A DNA stretch of 64,000 nucleotides from Phycisphaerales bacterium (GTDB lineage Bacteria > Planctomycetota > Phycisphaerae > UBA1845). The position numbers and the translations under genes are program-made. The notes beneath the pieces are model-generated. The model worked only from the letters and a program-made list of their open reading frames with translations, searched no databases and was not told where the DNA came from. The DNA is taken from the NCBI GenBank assembly GCA_020639095.1, contig JACKHH010000006.1, forward strand, positions 62,001 through 126,000, in the 5' to 3' direction. Of the stretch, positions 43,269 through 52,277 are shown piece after piece (position 1 is the stretch's first letter; every line of letters starts with the position of its first letter).

Positions 43269-44918
43269 ATGCGCGTGCAGCTCGCGACGATCAATGGCAA
43301 CGGTGGCAGCAGTTGCGAAACCAGCAGCGGCAACACACAGGCTGTGCTGGACGCACCGCAACGCGCGCTGCTCGTGCAGCTCATTCACCCACCGCAGCGC
43401 ATCGCACCGACCAACATCGTCTCCTCGATTGCGATTCCCCCGCTCGGGCTCGCGTACCTGGCTGCCAGCCTCGAAAACGCGGGCCATCGCGTCGCCGTGG
43501 TGGATGCGATCGGCGGCGACCTCGAAAACGTCTATAACTACAACCACTTCACGCTGCGCGGCATGGCGCTCGACGACATCGTCGAGCGCATCGACCCCGA
43601 CGCGGACGTGATCGGTCTGGGCATCATGTTCTCGTGCGCCTGGCCCGTGCTTCGCGATCTCGTCGCGCGCATCAAGCAACGCTATCCGGACAAACCGCTG
43701 ATCCTCGGCGGCGAACACCCCACCGCAATGGTCGATCTCTGCTTCGAGCAATCGCCCTGCGACTACATCGCGCTGGGCGAAGGTGAGGAAACGCTGCTGG
43801 AATTCTGCATCCGTCTGGCGCGCGGCGACGACGTGCGCAGCGTGGCTGGTCTGGCGTATCGCAGCCCAAACGGCGTACACACAAACGAGCGGCGCAAACG
43901 CATCCGCGACATCGACGCGATTCCGTTGCCCGCGTGGCATCATTTCGACGTGCCGCGTTACATCGCCTACGGCCAGCCGCACGGCAGCGCCGATGGCGCA
44001 TCGATGCCCATGCTCGCGACGCGCGGGTGCCCGTTCCAATGCACCTTCTGCGGTTCGCCGGGCATGTGGGGCACAACGTGGCGAGCGCGCGATCCGAAAA
44101 AAGTCTGCGACGAGATCGAAAGCTACATGCAGCGTTACGGCGCGACCGACTTCCACTTCGAAGACCTGACTGCCGTCGTGCGTAAGGACTGGGTGCTCGC
44201 GTTCGCCCGCGAACTGCTCGACCGCGGCCTGAAGATCAGTTGGCAGCTTCCCTCGGGCACGCGCAGCGAAGCCATCGACGAAGAGGTCGCCCGCGCAATG
44301 TACGCCTCCGGCTGCCGCCAGTTCACCTACGCGCTTGAATCCGGCTCCGAGGATATCCTCAAGCGGATCAAAAAACGCATCCACCTCGATGCTGCCTTCA
44401 AGTCGGCGCGATCAGCCATGCGGGCCGGTATCCGCGTGCAATGCGTGTTTATCCTGGGATTCCCTGGCGAAACCTGGCGACAGATGGCCCAGACCTATCG
44501 CACGATTCTCAAGTGCGCGTGGCGCGGGTTTCATGAATGCACCGTCTGTGCATTTCAGCCTTTGCCCAACACTGAACTCTTCGCCGAAATCGACGCGGAA
44601 AAACCGCTCGCGGTGACCGACGCATACCTCGATTCGATCTTTGGCTACCTCGGCGTGTGGAATCAGAAATCGTGGAACCCGCGCGTGTCCGACGTGCTGC
44701 TCCGCGTGATGATCCTGGCGTGCTTCGCGAGCTTCTTCACACTTTCGTACGTGCGCCGGCCTCAGCGTCTCATCGGTTTGCTCAAGGGCGTCTTCACCGC
44801 GCAGTCCGGCGGCAAGTTCGCCCGCGTGCTCAAGGGCATGTTCCGCACCGCCCGCGACAGCCGGCGCATGCGATCGTCGCAACCCGCGACCGCGCCCGAA
44901 CCGGTCGCACAGGCATAA
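43269..44918 (+). CDS. B12-binding radical SAM enzyme
   Basis: 549 aa. The N-terminal cobalamin-binding domain (about 30-190, SSIAIPPLGLAYLAASLE, GLGIMFSCAWPVLRDL, ILGGEHPTAM, YIALGEGEETLLEF) precedes the radical SAM core with CPFQCTFCGSPG (iron-sulfur cluster ligands C-X3-C-X2-C, about 255-262). Members methylate or rearrange unreactive carbons. In this setting it may modify a sugar or lipid intermediate. AGGGGG lies near the ATG at 43269. The next gene follows after 18 bases, so a small operon is likely. Confidence 0.9.
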   Translation: MRVQLATINGNGGSSCETSSGNTQAVLDAPQRALLVQLIHPPQRIAPTNIVSSIAIPPLGLAYLAASLENAGHRVAVVDAIGGDLENVYNYNHFTLRGMALDDIVERIDPDADVIGLGIMFSCAWPVLRDLVARIKQRYPDKPLILGGEHPTAMVDLCFEQSPCDYIALGEGEETLLEFCIRLARGDDVRSVAGLAYRSPNGVHTNERRKRIRDIDAIPLPAWHHFDVPRYIAYGQPHGSADGASMPMLATRGCPFQCTFCGSPGMWGTTWRARDPKKVCDEIESYMQRYGATDFHFEDLTAVVRKDWVLAFARELLDRGLKISWQLPSGTRSEAIDEEVARAMYASGCRQFTYALESGSEDILKRIKKRIHLDAAFKSARSAMRAGIRVQCVFILGFPGETWRQMAQTYRTILKCAWRGFHECTVCAFQPLPNTELFAEIDAEKPLAVTDAYLDSIFGYLGVWNQKSWNPRVSDVLLRVMILACFASFFTLSYVRRPQRLIGLLKGVFTAQSGGKFARVLKGMFRTARDSRRMRSSQPATAPEPVAQA

Positions 44919-44936
44919 CCCTCCGGAAGCTTCACC

Positions 44937-46937
44937 ATGCCCGCAGTGATTCGCATCGAACAGCGCCTCGCAGACCTGCGACTTCGCGACTTCGTCCTGT
45001 TCGCGCTCGTGCTCGGCGCAGCCAGTACCTACTTCTGCCCCTACCGCTACGGGTTCGTGAATCACATCGAGCAATTGCCGCCCATACTGCGCGCGCTCGA
45101 CCCCGGCCTGATGCCCGGCGACGAGACCGTGAACGAACTCTGCAAGTTCGGCCCGCGGTTCTACTACGTGCAACTCATCGCGGGCATGGCGCACGTGATG
45201 CCGCTGCCCATCGCTTATCTGCTGCTCACCGTGCTTGCGCACAGTGCGACCGCGCTGGTTACGCTGTTCGCAGCCCGGCGCTTCTTTGGCGGTTCCACGC
45301 TGGTCGCGATGATGTCTGCCGTGCTGGTCGTCAGCGTGTCGAGTATCGGTATCGGCGGCGCGAGCCAGCTTTTCCGCGCCCAACTCGTTCCGCAAACGTT
45401 GGCGACACCGCTGCTTTTAGCGTCACTGATGATGGCGTTCACCAACAAACCAAAGCGCGCGGTGCTGTTTGCCATGCCCGGATGTCTGCTGCATCCGCTC
45501 GCGGGCGCACACACGGCTGCGCTGGGACTTGCGACCGTTGCGCTATTCGTGTGGCTCGCGGAAGCGCGCAGGGGTAACAGCATCGCGCGCGGATTCGCCG
45601 CCGCATGCCGTCGCGTCGCCCTGCCCGCCGGGCTGTTCGGCGCGTTCATCTACGCCGCCTGGGTCGCACCCGGTGGCGGACACGACTACGACCTGGCCTT
45701 CATGGTCGACTTCGCGCGCTTCCGCTCGCCGCACCACCACCTGCCGAGCCACTTCAGCCTCGGCGTATACGGTGCGTTCACCTGTTTCGTCGCCGCAATG
45801 ATCCTCGCGTGGCGACGTTGGCGCGCCGATGACGCGACGGATCGCGCGATTGCCGACCGCGTTGCCATCTGTATGCTCGCGATCTTTGTACTACTGCTCT
45901 GCGGTTACGTGTTTGTCGAAGTGATCCCGACGAAGACGTTCCTGATGGCACAGACGTTCCGCCTTGTGTTCATCATCAAGTGGATCGGGCTGATGCTCTT
46001 CGCCGCGACGGCGTGCCGCATCCTCAAGCAGGCGCACACGTGGAGCCAAGCCGCCGGCGCCACGATCACGCTCATCGGCACCGGCCCGTTCCAACCCGGG
46101 TTCGCGCTGCTAGGCCACCTCGTAGAGCAAGCCAATCCGAGCCGCGACCGTAAGGGAGCGGAACACAACGAGGGGCCCAAGACCTCAACCAAATTCGCGG
46201 CAATAGCCAACGCCACCGCGCTGATAACGGCAACCGTCGCCCTGACCATTCTCTGGAGCGACGAGTGCGTCAACGAAACCTTCGCACTGCTCACCGGCAG
46301 CGTGATCGTCCTTTGCTTCAGCCTGCCGGGCGTCGCCTGGCGCAGGCCATTTGGCGCACTCGCCGGCGTGCTCGCGATCGGCGGCTTCACAGCACTCCTG
46401 CCCGCCGGTCCGACCATGATCGACACGGAAGCTGCAACGCGCTTCGAACCCGTCTTCACGCTGAAGGAAGGCACCGATTCACGCGACGGCGTCGCCGCGT
46501 TCGTCCGCGACAACACCCCGCGCGATGCCGTCGTGCTCGCACCGCCCTACTTCGGACGCTTCCGCATCCTCGCGCAGCGTGCCCTGGTCGTCGATTTCAA
46601 ATGCATGCCTTACGACGCTGCCGGGTATGCCCGCTGGCGTGAACGGCTCAGCGATTGCTACGGCGAAGTGCACAAGTCCGCGGGGCAAGCGGTCATCGTG
46701 ATGAAAAACCACTACTGCTGGATCACGCCCGACCGCATCCAGAACGTCGCAAACAAGTACGGTGCCGATTACGCCGTGCTCTACCGCCGCACACCCACGA
46801 CTTGGCCCGTGCTCTACAGCGACGAACGCTTCAAACTCGTCGCCATCCCGCCAACACAGAACGCCCAAGAATCAGGCTCGATCGCACGAGCCGACAACGC
46901 CCCCACGTCCAACCCGGATAAATCCCAAGCGCAGTAA
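44937..46937 (+). CDS. Large polytopic membrane protein with soluble C-terminal domain
   Basis: 666 aa with about ten helices over residues 15-520, then a soluble C-terminal part (about 525-640: GVAAFVRDNTPRDAVVLAPP and RRTPTTWPVLYSDERFKLVA). The layout resembles membrane glycosyltransferase-like proteins with a DUF6798-type tail, but I cannot assign a firm family. A repeat-derived peptide, NPSRDRKGAEHNEGP, interrupts it at about 400-414 in a loop. Location behind the radical SAM gene links it to polysaccharide synthesis. Confidence 0.72.
   Translation: MPAVIRIEQRLADLRLRDFVLFALVLGAASTYFCPYRYGFVNHIEQLPPILRALDPGLMPGDETVNELCKFGPRFYYVQLIAGMAHVMPLPIAYLLLTVLAHSATALVTLFAARRFFGGSTLVAMMSAVLVVSVSSIGIGGASQLFRAQLVPQTLATPLLLASLMMAFTNKPKRAVLFAMPGCLLHPLAGAHTAALGLATVALFVWLAEARRGNSIARGFAAACRRVALPAGLFGAFIYAAWVAPGGGHDYDLAFMVDFARFRSPHHHLPSHFSLGVYGAFTCFVAAMILAWRRWRADDATDRAIADRVAICMLAIFVLLLCGYVFVEVIPTKTFLMAQTFRLVFIIKWIGLMLFAATACRILKQAHTWSQAAGATITLIGTGPFQPGFALLGHLVEQANPSRDRKGAEHNEGPKTSTKFAAIANATALITATVALTILWSDECVNETFALLTGSVIVLCFSLPGVAWRRPFGALAGVLAIGGFTALLPAGPTMIDTEAATRFEPVFTLKEGTDSRDGVAAFVRDNTPRDAVVLAPPYFGRFRILAQRALVVDFKCMPYDAAGYARWRERLSDCYGEVHKSAGQAVIVMKNHYCWITPDRIQNVANKYGADYAVLYRRTPTTWPVLYSDERFKLVAIPPTQNAQESGSIARADNAPTSNPDKSQAQ
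46134..46162 (+). repeat. Dispersed repeat family 2, copy 2, inside a coding gene
   Basis: The 29 bases are identical to 29988-30016 and are in frame within the polytopic membrane protein, encoding PSRDRKGA in a predicted loop. Confidence 0.8.
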
Positions 46938-47001
46938 TCGATTCCCACAATGACGGCATTGGGGCGAATTTCACCAATAGGGGAAAGCAATAGAGGACTT
47001 A

Positions 47002-47249
47002 CCGAGCGCAGCTCGGCCTAGGCCCGGCCTTCAGGCCGGGTAAATGAGCAGGCCCCTCCCCCCCTTGTCGTTCTGCTTGCCGCCCGTGGCGGCAAACAGA
47101 ACGACAAGGGGGTAAGTAAGTAGCACCGCAAAACCTGGCCCAAAGGCCTGGCCTAGGCGGCTTCGCCGTCACTCGCAATGCGAGTTCTTCGAATTTGTGA
47201 AAGGAACCACATCGAAAGGGGTGGCACGGCCCAGCTTCGCTGGACCGTG
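47002..47249. repeat. Hairpin-rich intergenic island
   Basis: The 400-base gap 46938-47337 between convergent genes has at least six inverted repeats. The arms are CCGAGC/GCTCGG (47002-47016), CCCGGCCT/AGGCCGGG (47023-47040), a 25-bp stem with one mismatch (47060-47084 and 47088-47112), GGCG/CGCC (47156-47167), CTCGC/GCGAG (47172-47184) and CACGG-C-CCAGC with its complement (47225-47249). No gene is supported in it. It ends transcription from both sides or is a repeat array. Confidence 0.7.
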
Positions 47250-47337
47250 GCTAGACAATCAACGTAGGTGAATGCTTTGATGGGCCCACCACAAGAACAA
47301 TCGATCGGCAATGTGCCCGCGAGGTCGGAGCGACAAC

Positions 47338-48972
47338 TCAACGCGACGCGTAGTGCGAATCCACCGGCTCCGCGTTCAGGTCAAGCATTTGCATCAAATC
47401 TGTGAGCCGAACCGTCGCGTCCACGTCGACGCGTTCCTGCTGATGCGGATGGCGAATCACCAGCGGCACGTGCGTGAGTTCCGCAGGCGAATTCTCGAAT
47501 GCCAATGAGCGATACGGCAAACCGCGTTCAATGTAGAGCTGGTCCAACTCAGGATCGAACCGCCAGGTATGATCCGATGTGAGGATAATCGTCGCATCCT
47601 CGAAATTACCTGCCGCACGCAGTGTCGCCATCAACTCGCCCAGCACCGTGTCGAGGTAACGCAGATTCCCCGCGTAGCGCGCGATCTGATTCTCCGGACG
47701 CGGGCGCACGAATCCGTCCGCGCCATACGGGCCAAAATCCATCGGCAGCGTTCGACCCAACTCCTCGTGCGCACCGTCACGATCGAAGATCAACGGATCA
47801 TGCGGCAGCGGGTAATGCAACACGGCGAACGTGGGCGCGGGCTGTCGCATGATGGCAAGCGCACGCTCATGCACCTGCGACACGCGATCGCGCCGCGGGG
47901 TCGCCTCCTGCGCGCCGCACCACCGGTGCACCCGCCACGCGAGCGCGTCCGGCTTCGGCAGCGCCATCGCGAATACCCACGACGCACAACGCAGGTGACG
48001 CAGCAGGTCATTGCCGTTCAAACGCTCATCGTTGTCCCCGCGACGATCCGCCGCGGCGAAGCAGTTATCGAGTTCCGCGCCGAACAATCGGCGATACGGA
48101 TGGTAAAACCCAACCATGTACGTGTGGTAGCCCAGCGTCTTCATGCGCGAGAAGACGTTGCTCCGCAGCCGCGCGTCTCGGCTATTACCGTCCGCCGTCT
48201 GGAAACCGGGCTCCCCGCCCGCCCAGGTGTAGGTCTCATCCGTCTGGAAGAGAATGCTGGGGAGCGACAAGCGCGTCTCATGAAACGACGAGTGCGCGTC
48301 GTGGTACACGGTCGCATCAGCCGTCAGCTCCGCGAGGTTCGGCAGCTCCGTGGCCATGTCCTCCGTGAACGTCCGCTCGTACGACCACTCGTCGAAAACG
48401 AACAGATAAACATTGCCCGAGGGCACCGGCTGGGGGTGCCCACCGGTCAACGCGGCCACCACAGGCATCTGCTGCGTGGACGGATCGGGTTCGCGCGGCA
48501 CGGAAAACTCGGGATAAGCGAGCATCTGCCCGATCACGACCACGACTGCCGGTGACAGAATCAGGCACAGCGCCCGAGCAGCACGCGGCACCGCGCGCAT
48601 CCGCCAATGCAGACACGCAACACCGAGCAGGATCACCCCAACGGCTGACGCGGCAAAAACTGCCTGCCATTTCTGCGGTGTGGAAAGCAGACCCGAACGC
48701 ACGGTCACCACCAACCCGATTCCCAGTAGCGCCACGAACGCAGCATCCGCAATACGATCCACCGCGTTGTTCCGCATCGCCCGCGCCAGCATGTGCAGCG
48801 TCGCGAGCAAGGCCCCTATGCCGACAATCAGAATGGTGAGTGCCAGCGCATCGCTGCGGCCCCAATAGGTGAAGTAGCGCGTCGCCTCCGCGTTGTACAT
48901 CCGCAGATGCGGCGCCAGCAGTACGGATGCCGTCGCGCACCCAACGCAGAAATTGACGAGAAACTTGCGCAT
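47338..48972 (-). CDS. Membrane sulfatase-fold protein
   Basis: About 544 aa, ATG 48972. Four to five N-terminal helices (about 1-165) are followed by a periplasmic alkaline-phosphatase-superfamily domain: VYLFVFDEWSYERTFTEDMA (metal Asp), SSFHETRLSLPSILFQTDET (candidate nucleophile Thr or Ser), FAVLHYPLPHDPLI, ATIILTSDHTWR (metal D-H) and THVPLVIRHP. It is similar in layout to LTA-synthase or phosphoethanolamine-transferase-like proteins, so a phospho-group transfer to a glycan or sulfate-ester cleavage is inferred. Confidence 0.82.
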   Translation of the reverse strand: MRKFLVNFCVGCATASVLLAPHLRMYNAEATRYFTYWGRSDALALTILIVGIGALLATLHMLARAMRNNAVDRIADAAFVALLGIGLVVTVRSGLLSTPQKWQAVFAASAVGVILLGVACLHWRMRAVPRAARALCLILSPAVVVVIGQMLAYPEFSVPREPDPSTQQMPVVAALTGGHPQPVPSGNVYLFVFDEWSYERTFTEDMATELPNLAELTADATVYHDAHSSFHETRLSLPSILFQTDETYTWAGGEPGFQTADGNSRDARLRSNVFSRMKTLGYHTYMVGFYHPYRRLFGAELDNCFAAADRRGDNDERLNGNDLLRHLRCASWVFAMALPKPDALAWRVHRWCGAQEATPRRDRVSQVHERALAIMRQPAPTFAVLHYPLPHDPLIFDRDGAHEELGRTLPMDFGPYGADGFVRPRPENQIARYAGNLRYLDTVLGELMATLRAAGNFEDATIILTSDHTWRFDPELDQLYIERGLPYRSLAFENSPAELTHVPLVIRHPHQQERVDVDATVRLTDLMQMLDLNAEPVDSHYASR

Positions 48973-49082
48973 ACGAATACCCTCTGCCCAAAAAACGGGC
49001 CTGTTGCCTTCAGAAAGCCGCCTCAGGTTGAACCAATCGTTGGGACGTTGCACCGCGAAGCCGCGAGACGCCGCTCATGCGA

Positions 49083-49221
49083 TTATCGGAAGCTGGACGA
49101 TTCGTCTGGAATGCACATTGGGGAAAATACGACATGCAACGGGCGGCCCGCCGATCAGATCGCGCGCGCCAACCGCCGATAACACAAGTATACGCCGCGC
49201 GGCGGCGCGAACGCCCGATAA
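49083..49221. promoter_or_regulatory. Three TTATCGG-family motifs, divergent region
   Basis: TTATCGG 49083-49089, CCGATAA 49176-49182 and CCGATAA 49215-49221 occupy the 257-base gap between sulfatase and GT4 genes. The last ends 8 bases before ATG 49230. The first pair is spaced 93 bases start to start. Confidence 0.6.
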
Positions 49222-49229
49222 CCTTGAGG

Positions 49230-50408
49230 ATGCAGACCCTGACCGACCCCGTCGTCATGCACGTCATCTACGCGCTCGAACACGGAGGCACCGAGCGGTT
49301 CCTTTGCCGCCTGCTCAACCGGTTCGCGGGTGATCCTGTGCGCCACGTGCTGTGTACGTTGCGCTCCGCCGGTGCGCGCACAACAGATCTCGATCCGCGC
49401 GTGCAGGTCGTCCCGCTGAATCTCGCGCCGCGCGATCGCTGGGGATTTGTCAAACTCGCGCGCGCGATCCGATCGACCGGAGCTTCGCTCGTCCACGCAC
49501 GCAACATCAACACCTGGACCGACGCGTTGTTGGCTTGTCGCCTTGCACGCAACGCGATGCCGTTGCTCGGCTTTCATGGCACGCAATCGCCGGCAGGCAT
49601 TACCGCGACGCAGCGTCGCCGATTCCGCCTGCTCGGCGCAGGCAACGCCGACATCGCAAGTGTCTCATTTGCAGGCCGGCAACTGCTCATCGATAGACTT
49701 GGCTGCACACCGCAGCGCGTGCACGTACTACCCAACGGTGTCGACTTGGCCCGCTTTCAGCCCGCTGACGCGAACGTTCGGCGCACAGCTCGCGAGCGTC
49801 TGCAACTGCGCGACGGCGACTTCGCGATCGGAAACGTGGGCAACATGTTCTCTGCGGTGAAGGGGCACGCAATACTGCTCGACGCATTCACACGGATCGC
49901 GAACGCCTGGCCGACCGCGCGTCTGCTCCTGGCTGGATTCGGGCCGATGCAGGTGCAACTTGGCAAACAAGCGGAACGACTGGGCATTGCGCATCGCGTC
50001 CAGTTCCTCGGAGCAACGGAGAACGTTGAGTCGCTGTACGCCGCGCTCGATCTCTACGTCTGCCCGTCGCTTTCGGAGGGCATGAGCAACGCGTTGCTCG
50101 AAGCGCTCGCCTGCGGCATCCCGAGCGTTGCGACGAACATCGCGGACCACGGACGCATCTTCGGCGCGATGAACGCAGCATCCGGACTCGTTCCACCAGG
50201 CGATGTGCCCGCGCTTGCCGATGCATTGTCGCGGATGCTCGCCGACGCACCGGAACGTGCCCGGCTGGGGGTCGATAGCCGAAGACTTGTGGAAACGGAT
50301 TACAACATCACCGACGCGTTCGCGCGCTACCAGCGACTCTACCAAACGCTGCTGCCGGCGAACGCAAATACCGCTACGGAAATTGAGCAGCCCGCATGCA
50401 CGACGTAG
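49230..50408 (+). CDS. GT4-family glycosyltransferase
   Basis: About 392 aa. GT-B fold: VMHVIYALEHGGTERFLCRL at the N-terminus, SLVHARNINTWTDALLACRL, a central VHVLPNGVDLARFQPADANV and the donor-binding VCPSLSEGMSNALLEALACG with the E-X7-E signature. ATG 49230 is chosen over an upstream frame (49077) that runs through regulatory motifs. It is the first of three overlapping genes (50396 phosphatase, 51000 ATP-grasp). Confidence 0.92.
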   Translation: MQTLTDPVVMHVIYALEHGGTERFLCRLLNRFAGDPVRHVLCTLRSAGARTTDLDPRVQVVPLNLAPRDRWGFVKLARAIRSTGASLVHARNINTWTDALLACRLARNAMPLLGFHGTQSPAGITATQRRRFRLLGAGNADIASVSFAGRQLLIDRLGCTPQRVHVLPNGVDLARFQPADANVRRTARERLQLRDGDFAIGNVGNMFSAVKGHAILLDAFTRIANAWPTARLLLAGFGPMQVQLGKQAERLGIAHRVQFLGATENVESLYAALDLYVCPSLSEGMSNALLEALACGIPSVATNIADHGRIFGAMNAASGLVPPGDVPALADALSRMLADAPERARLGVDSRRLVETDYNITDAFARYQRLYQTLLPANANTATEIEQPACTT

Positions 50409-51022
50409 TTGCACAACCTGAGAAGTCGCAGGAAGTTACCGCGAACACAGCGGCGCTGCGCGATGAATACGGTTCGCGCCGCGGTTGGGCGATTGATCGC
50501 GCGTGGACCATCGCCGCGAAGTTTGGCGCACTGCGTGCTTGCAGCAAGATCGATTGGCGGCGCGTGCGGCAATTCGTGTTCGTCTGTCGCGGGAACATCT
50601 GTCGCAGCCCCTACGCCGCACGCCGGGCAAAGGCCGCCGGTTTCGTCGCGACCTCTTGCGGCTTGCACATCGGCAACAACACCGCCGTGGACCCCATGGC
50701 CGTCGCGGTCGCGCGGCGACGCGGACTTGATCTCGCAAACCACCAGCCGCGTGCGCTCGCGCGCATGCGACCCGCTGATGACGACCTGCTCATCGCGACA
50801 GAACCGAATCAATTGGCTGCGTTGCGGCAAAGTGCAGCCGAGTCCGCAGCCCAGGTCACGCTGCTCGGCTGGTGGAGCACGCCGCGGCGCCTGCACCTCA
50901 CCGACCCCTATGGGCTGAGCGAAGAATACTTCAACCGCTGCTACATGCTGATCGATTCCGCGATCGTCGGCATGTGCGCGGCGCACGCGGAGGCGCAACG
51001 TGACGCCCACGCGCAACAGTGA
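50396..51022 (+). CDS. Low-molecular-weight protein tyrosine phosphatase-like
   Basis: 208 aa. The P-loop FVFVCRGNICRSPYAARRAK (C-X5-R-S) is followed by a distal TDPYGLSEEYFNRCY with the general-acid Asp. These are the family's catalytic elements in a cytosolic protein. An additional N-terminal stretch of about 58 residues is not typical. In exopolysaccharide loci such enzymes remove phosphate from tyrosine kinases that control chain length; no kinase is visible here. The start lies inside the GT4 gene (13-base overlap). Confidence 0.85.
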   Translation: MHDVVAQPEKSQEVTANTAALRDEYGSRRGWAIDRAWTIAAKFGALRACSKIDWRRVRQFVFVCRGNICRSPYAARRAKAAGFVATSCGLHIGNNTAVDPMAVAVARRRGLDLANHQPRALARMRPADDDLLIATEPNQLAALRQSAAESAAQVTLLGWWSTPRRLHLTDPYGLSEEYFNRCYMLIDSAIVGMCAAHAEAQRDAHAQQ

Positions 51023-52277
51023 TTGGCGCCGCGATCGCACCGTGCTCGTGACCGATGCGGGCACGCTTGCCGCGATCGGCGTAATTCGCTCGCTTGGTCG
51101 CGCGGGGTATCGCGTAATTGCCTGCGCCCCTGACGCGGACGCGCTGGGCCTGCGTTCACGCTTCGCAGCCGAATCGCTGGTCTCCCCGCCCTATGCAAGC
51201 GACACGTTCTTGCCTTGGTTGCGAGAAACCGCTACGCGCTACAGCATCGGCCTGATCATCCCGCTGGAAATGGCGCTGCTGGCCATGCGACCCGCTCACG
51301 ACGAATTCGCCAGCCTGTTGGCGTATTCCCCGAACGCCGACAACGTCTACCGCGGATTAAGCAAGTGCGATCTGTTCGCGTCACTCGCAACACGTACGGA
51401 CGAAGCATCCGCGAACCTGCCCGCGACGCGCGTGTACTCCTCTTCCGATCCGCCGCCAATTGCCAGCGAACTCGCGACACTCGGAACACCGCCTTTCATC
51501 AAAGCTGATGCAGCCTACGCAAGGTCGCTTGAAATGAGCGTGACGCGGCGGGCTCGGAATGCAGACGACGCTTGCACGATGATCGCGGAGCTGCGCAAAC
51601 GCTTCGAACGCGTCCTCGTTCAAAGCTTCGCGCCTGGGCAAGGCGTCGGCGCGTTCTTCCTCATCCGCAAGGGCTGCGTGCTCGCGGAGTTCATGCACCG
51701 CCGTCTGCACGAGGTTCCGCACACCGGAGGTATCTCATCGCTGCGCGAGAGCTGGCGACACGACGCCATCCGCGCCGACGCGCTCGCGAAGCTGCGCGCA
51801 CTCGAATGGGAAGGCGTCGCGATGATGGAATACCGCTGGGATTCCGCGACCGACGCCTTCGCGTTGATGGAGATGAACGGGCGCTTCTGGGGCTCGCTGC
51901 ACCTCGCGCTGCATGCCGATGTAGATTTTCCCAGGATGCTCGCCGACGCGCACTTTGGCGTCGAGGTGAACGAAGTACACGACTGGCCGCTGGGCGTCCG
52001 CTGTCGCCACATTTTCCCCTGGGATATGCAGCACGTGTGGTCCCGGCTTAAGGATCGCGAACTGCCCATCACCGCCAAGATGAAAAGCGTCCTCGAATTC
52101 TGCGCGCTCAGCCTCGACCCGCGCATTCGCAGCGACCTGCGCTTCAAAGGCGACCGCGGGCTGTACTGGCGCAATCTGCTGCGCAGCCTCCCCACAATGC
52201 TCCAACGCACGCCGCAGCGCAAGCGCACCGCTGCCGACGCGCATCCTCCAGCACTGAAACCTCAGAAACTCGCGTAA
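51000..52277 (+). CDS. ATP-grasp family ligase
   Basis: 425 aa. GTG 51000 after GGAGG overlaps the phosphatase. The N-terminus VLVTDAGTLAAIGVIRSLGR is the pre-ATP-grasp fold, followed by the lid and ATP-binding segment (TPPFIKADAAYARSLEMSVT, RVLVQSFAPGQGVGAFFLIR) and the catalytic MMEYRWDSATDAFALMEMNG with EMNGRFWGSLHLAL, typical of carboxylate-amine ligases of the sugar and peptidoglycan type. It may attach an amino group or peptide to a sugar acid. It ends overlapping the convergent deacetylase gene by 16 bases. Confidence 0.85.
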   Translation: MTPTRNSDWRRDRTVLVTDAGTLAAIGVIRSLGRAGYRVIACAPDADALGLRSRFAAESLVSPPYASDTFLPWLRETATRYSIGLIIPLEMALLAMRPAHDEFASLLAYSPNADNVYRGLSKCDLFASLATRTDEASANLPATRVYSSSDPPPIASELATLGTPPFIKADAAYARSLEMSVTRRARNADDACTMIAELRKRFERVLVQSFAPGQGVGAFFLIRKGCVLAEFMHRRLHEVPHTGGISSLRESWRHDAIRADALAKLRALEWEGVAMMEYRWDSATDAFALMEMNGRFWGSLHLALHADVDFPRMLADAHFGVEVNEVHDWPLGVRCRHIFPWDMQHVWSRLKDRELPITAKMKSVLEFCALSLDPRIRSDLRFKGDRGLYWRNLLRSLPTMLQRTPQRKRTAADAHPPALKPQKLA

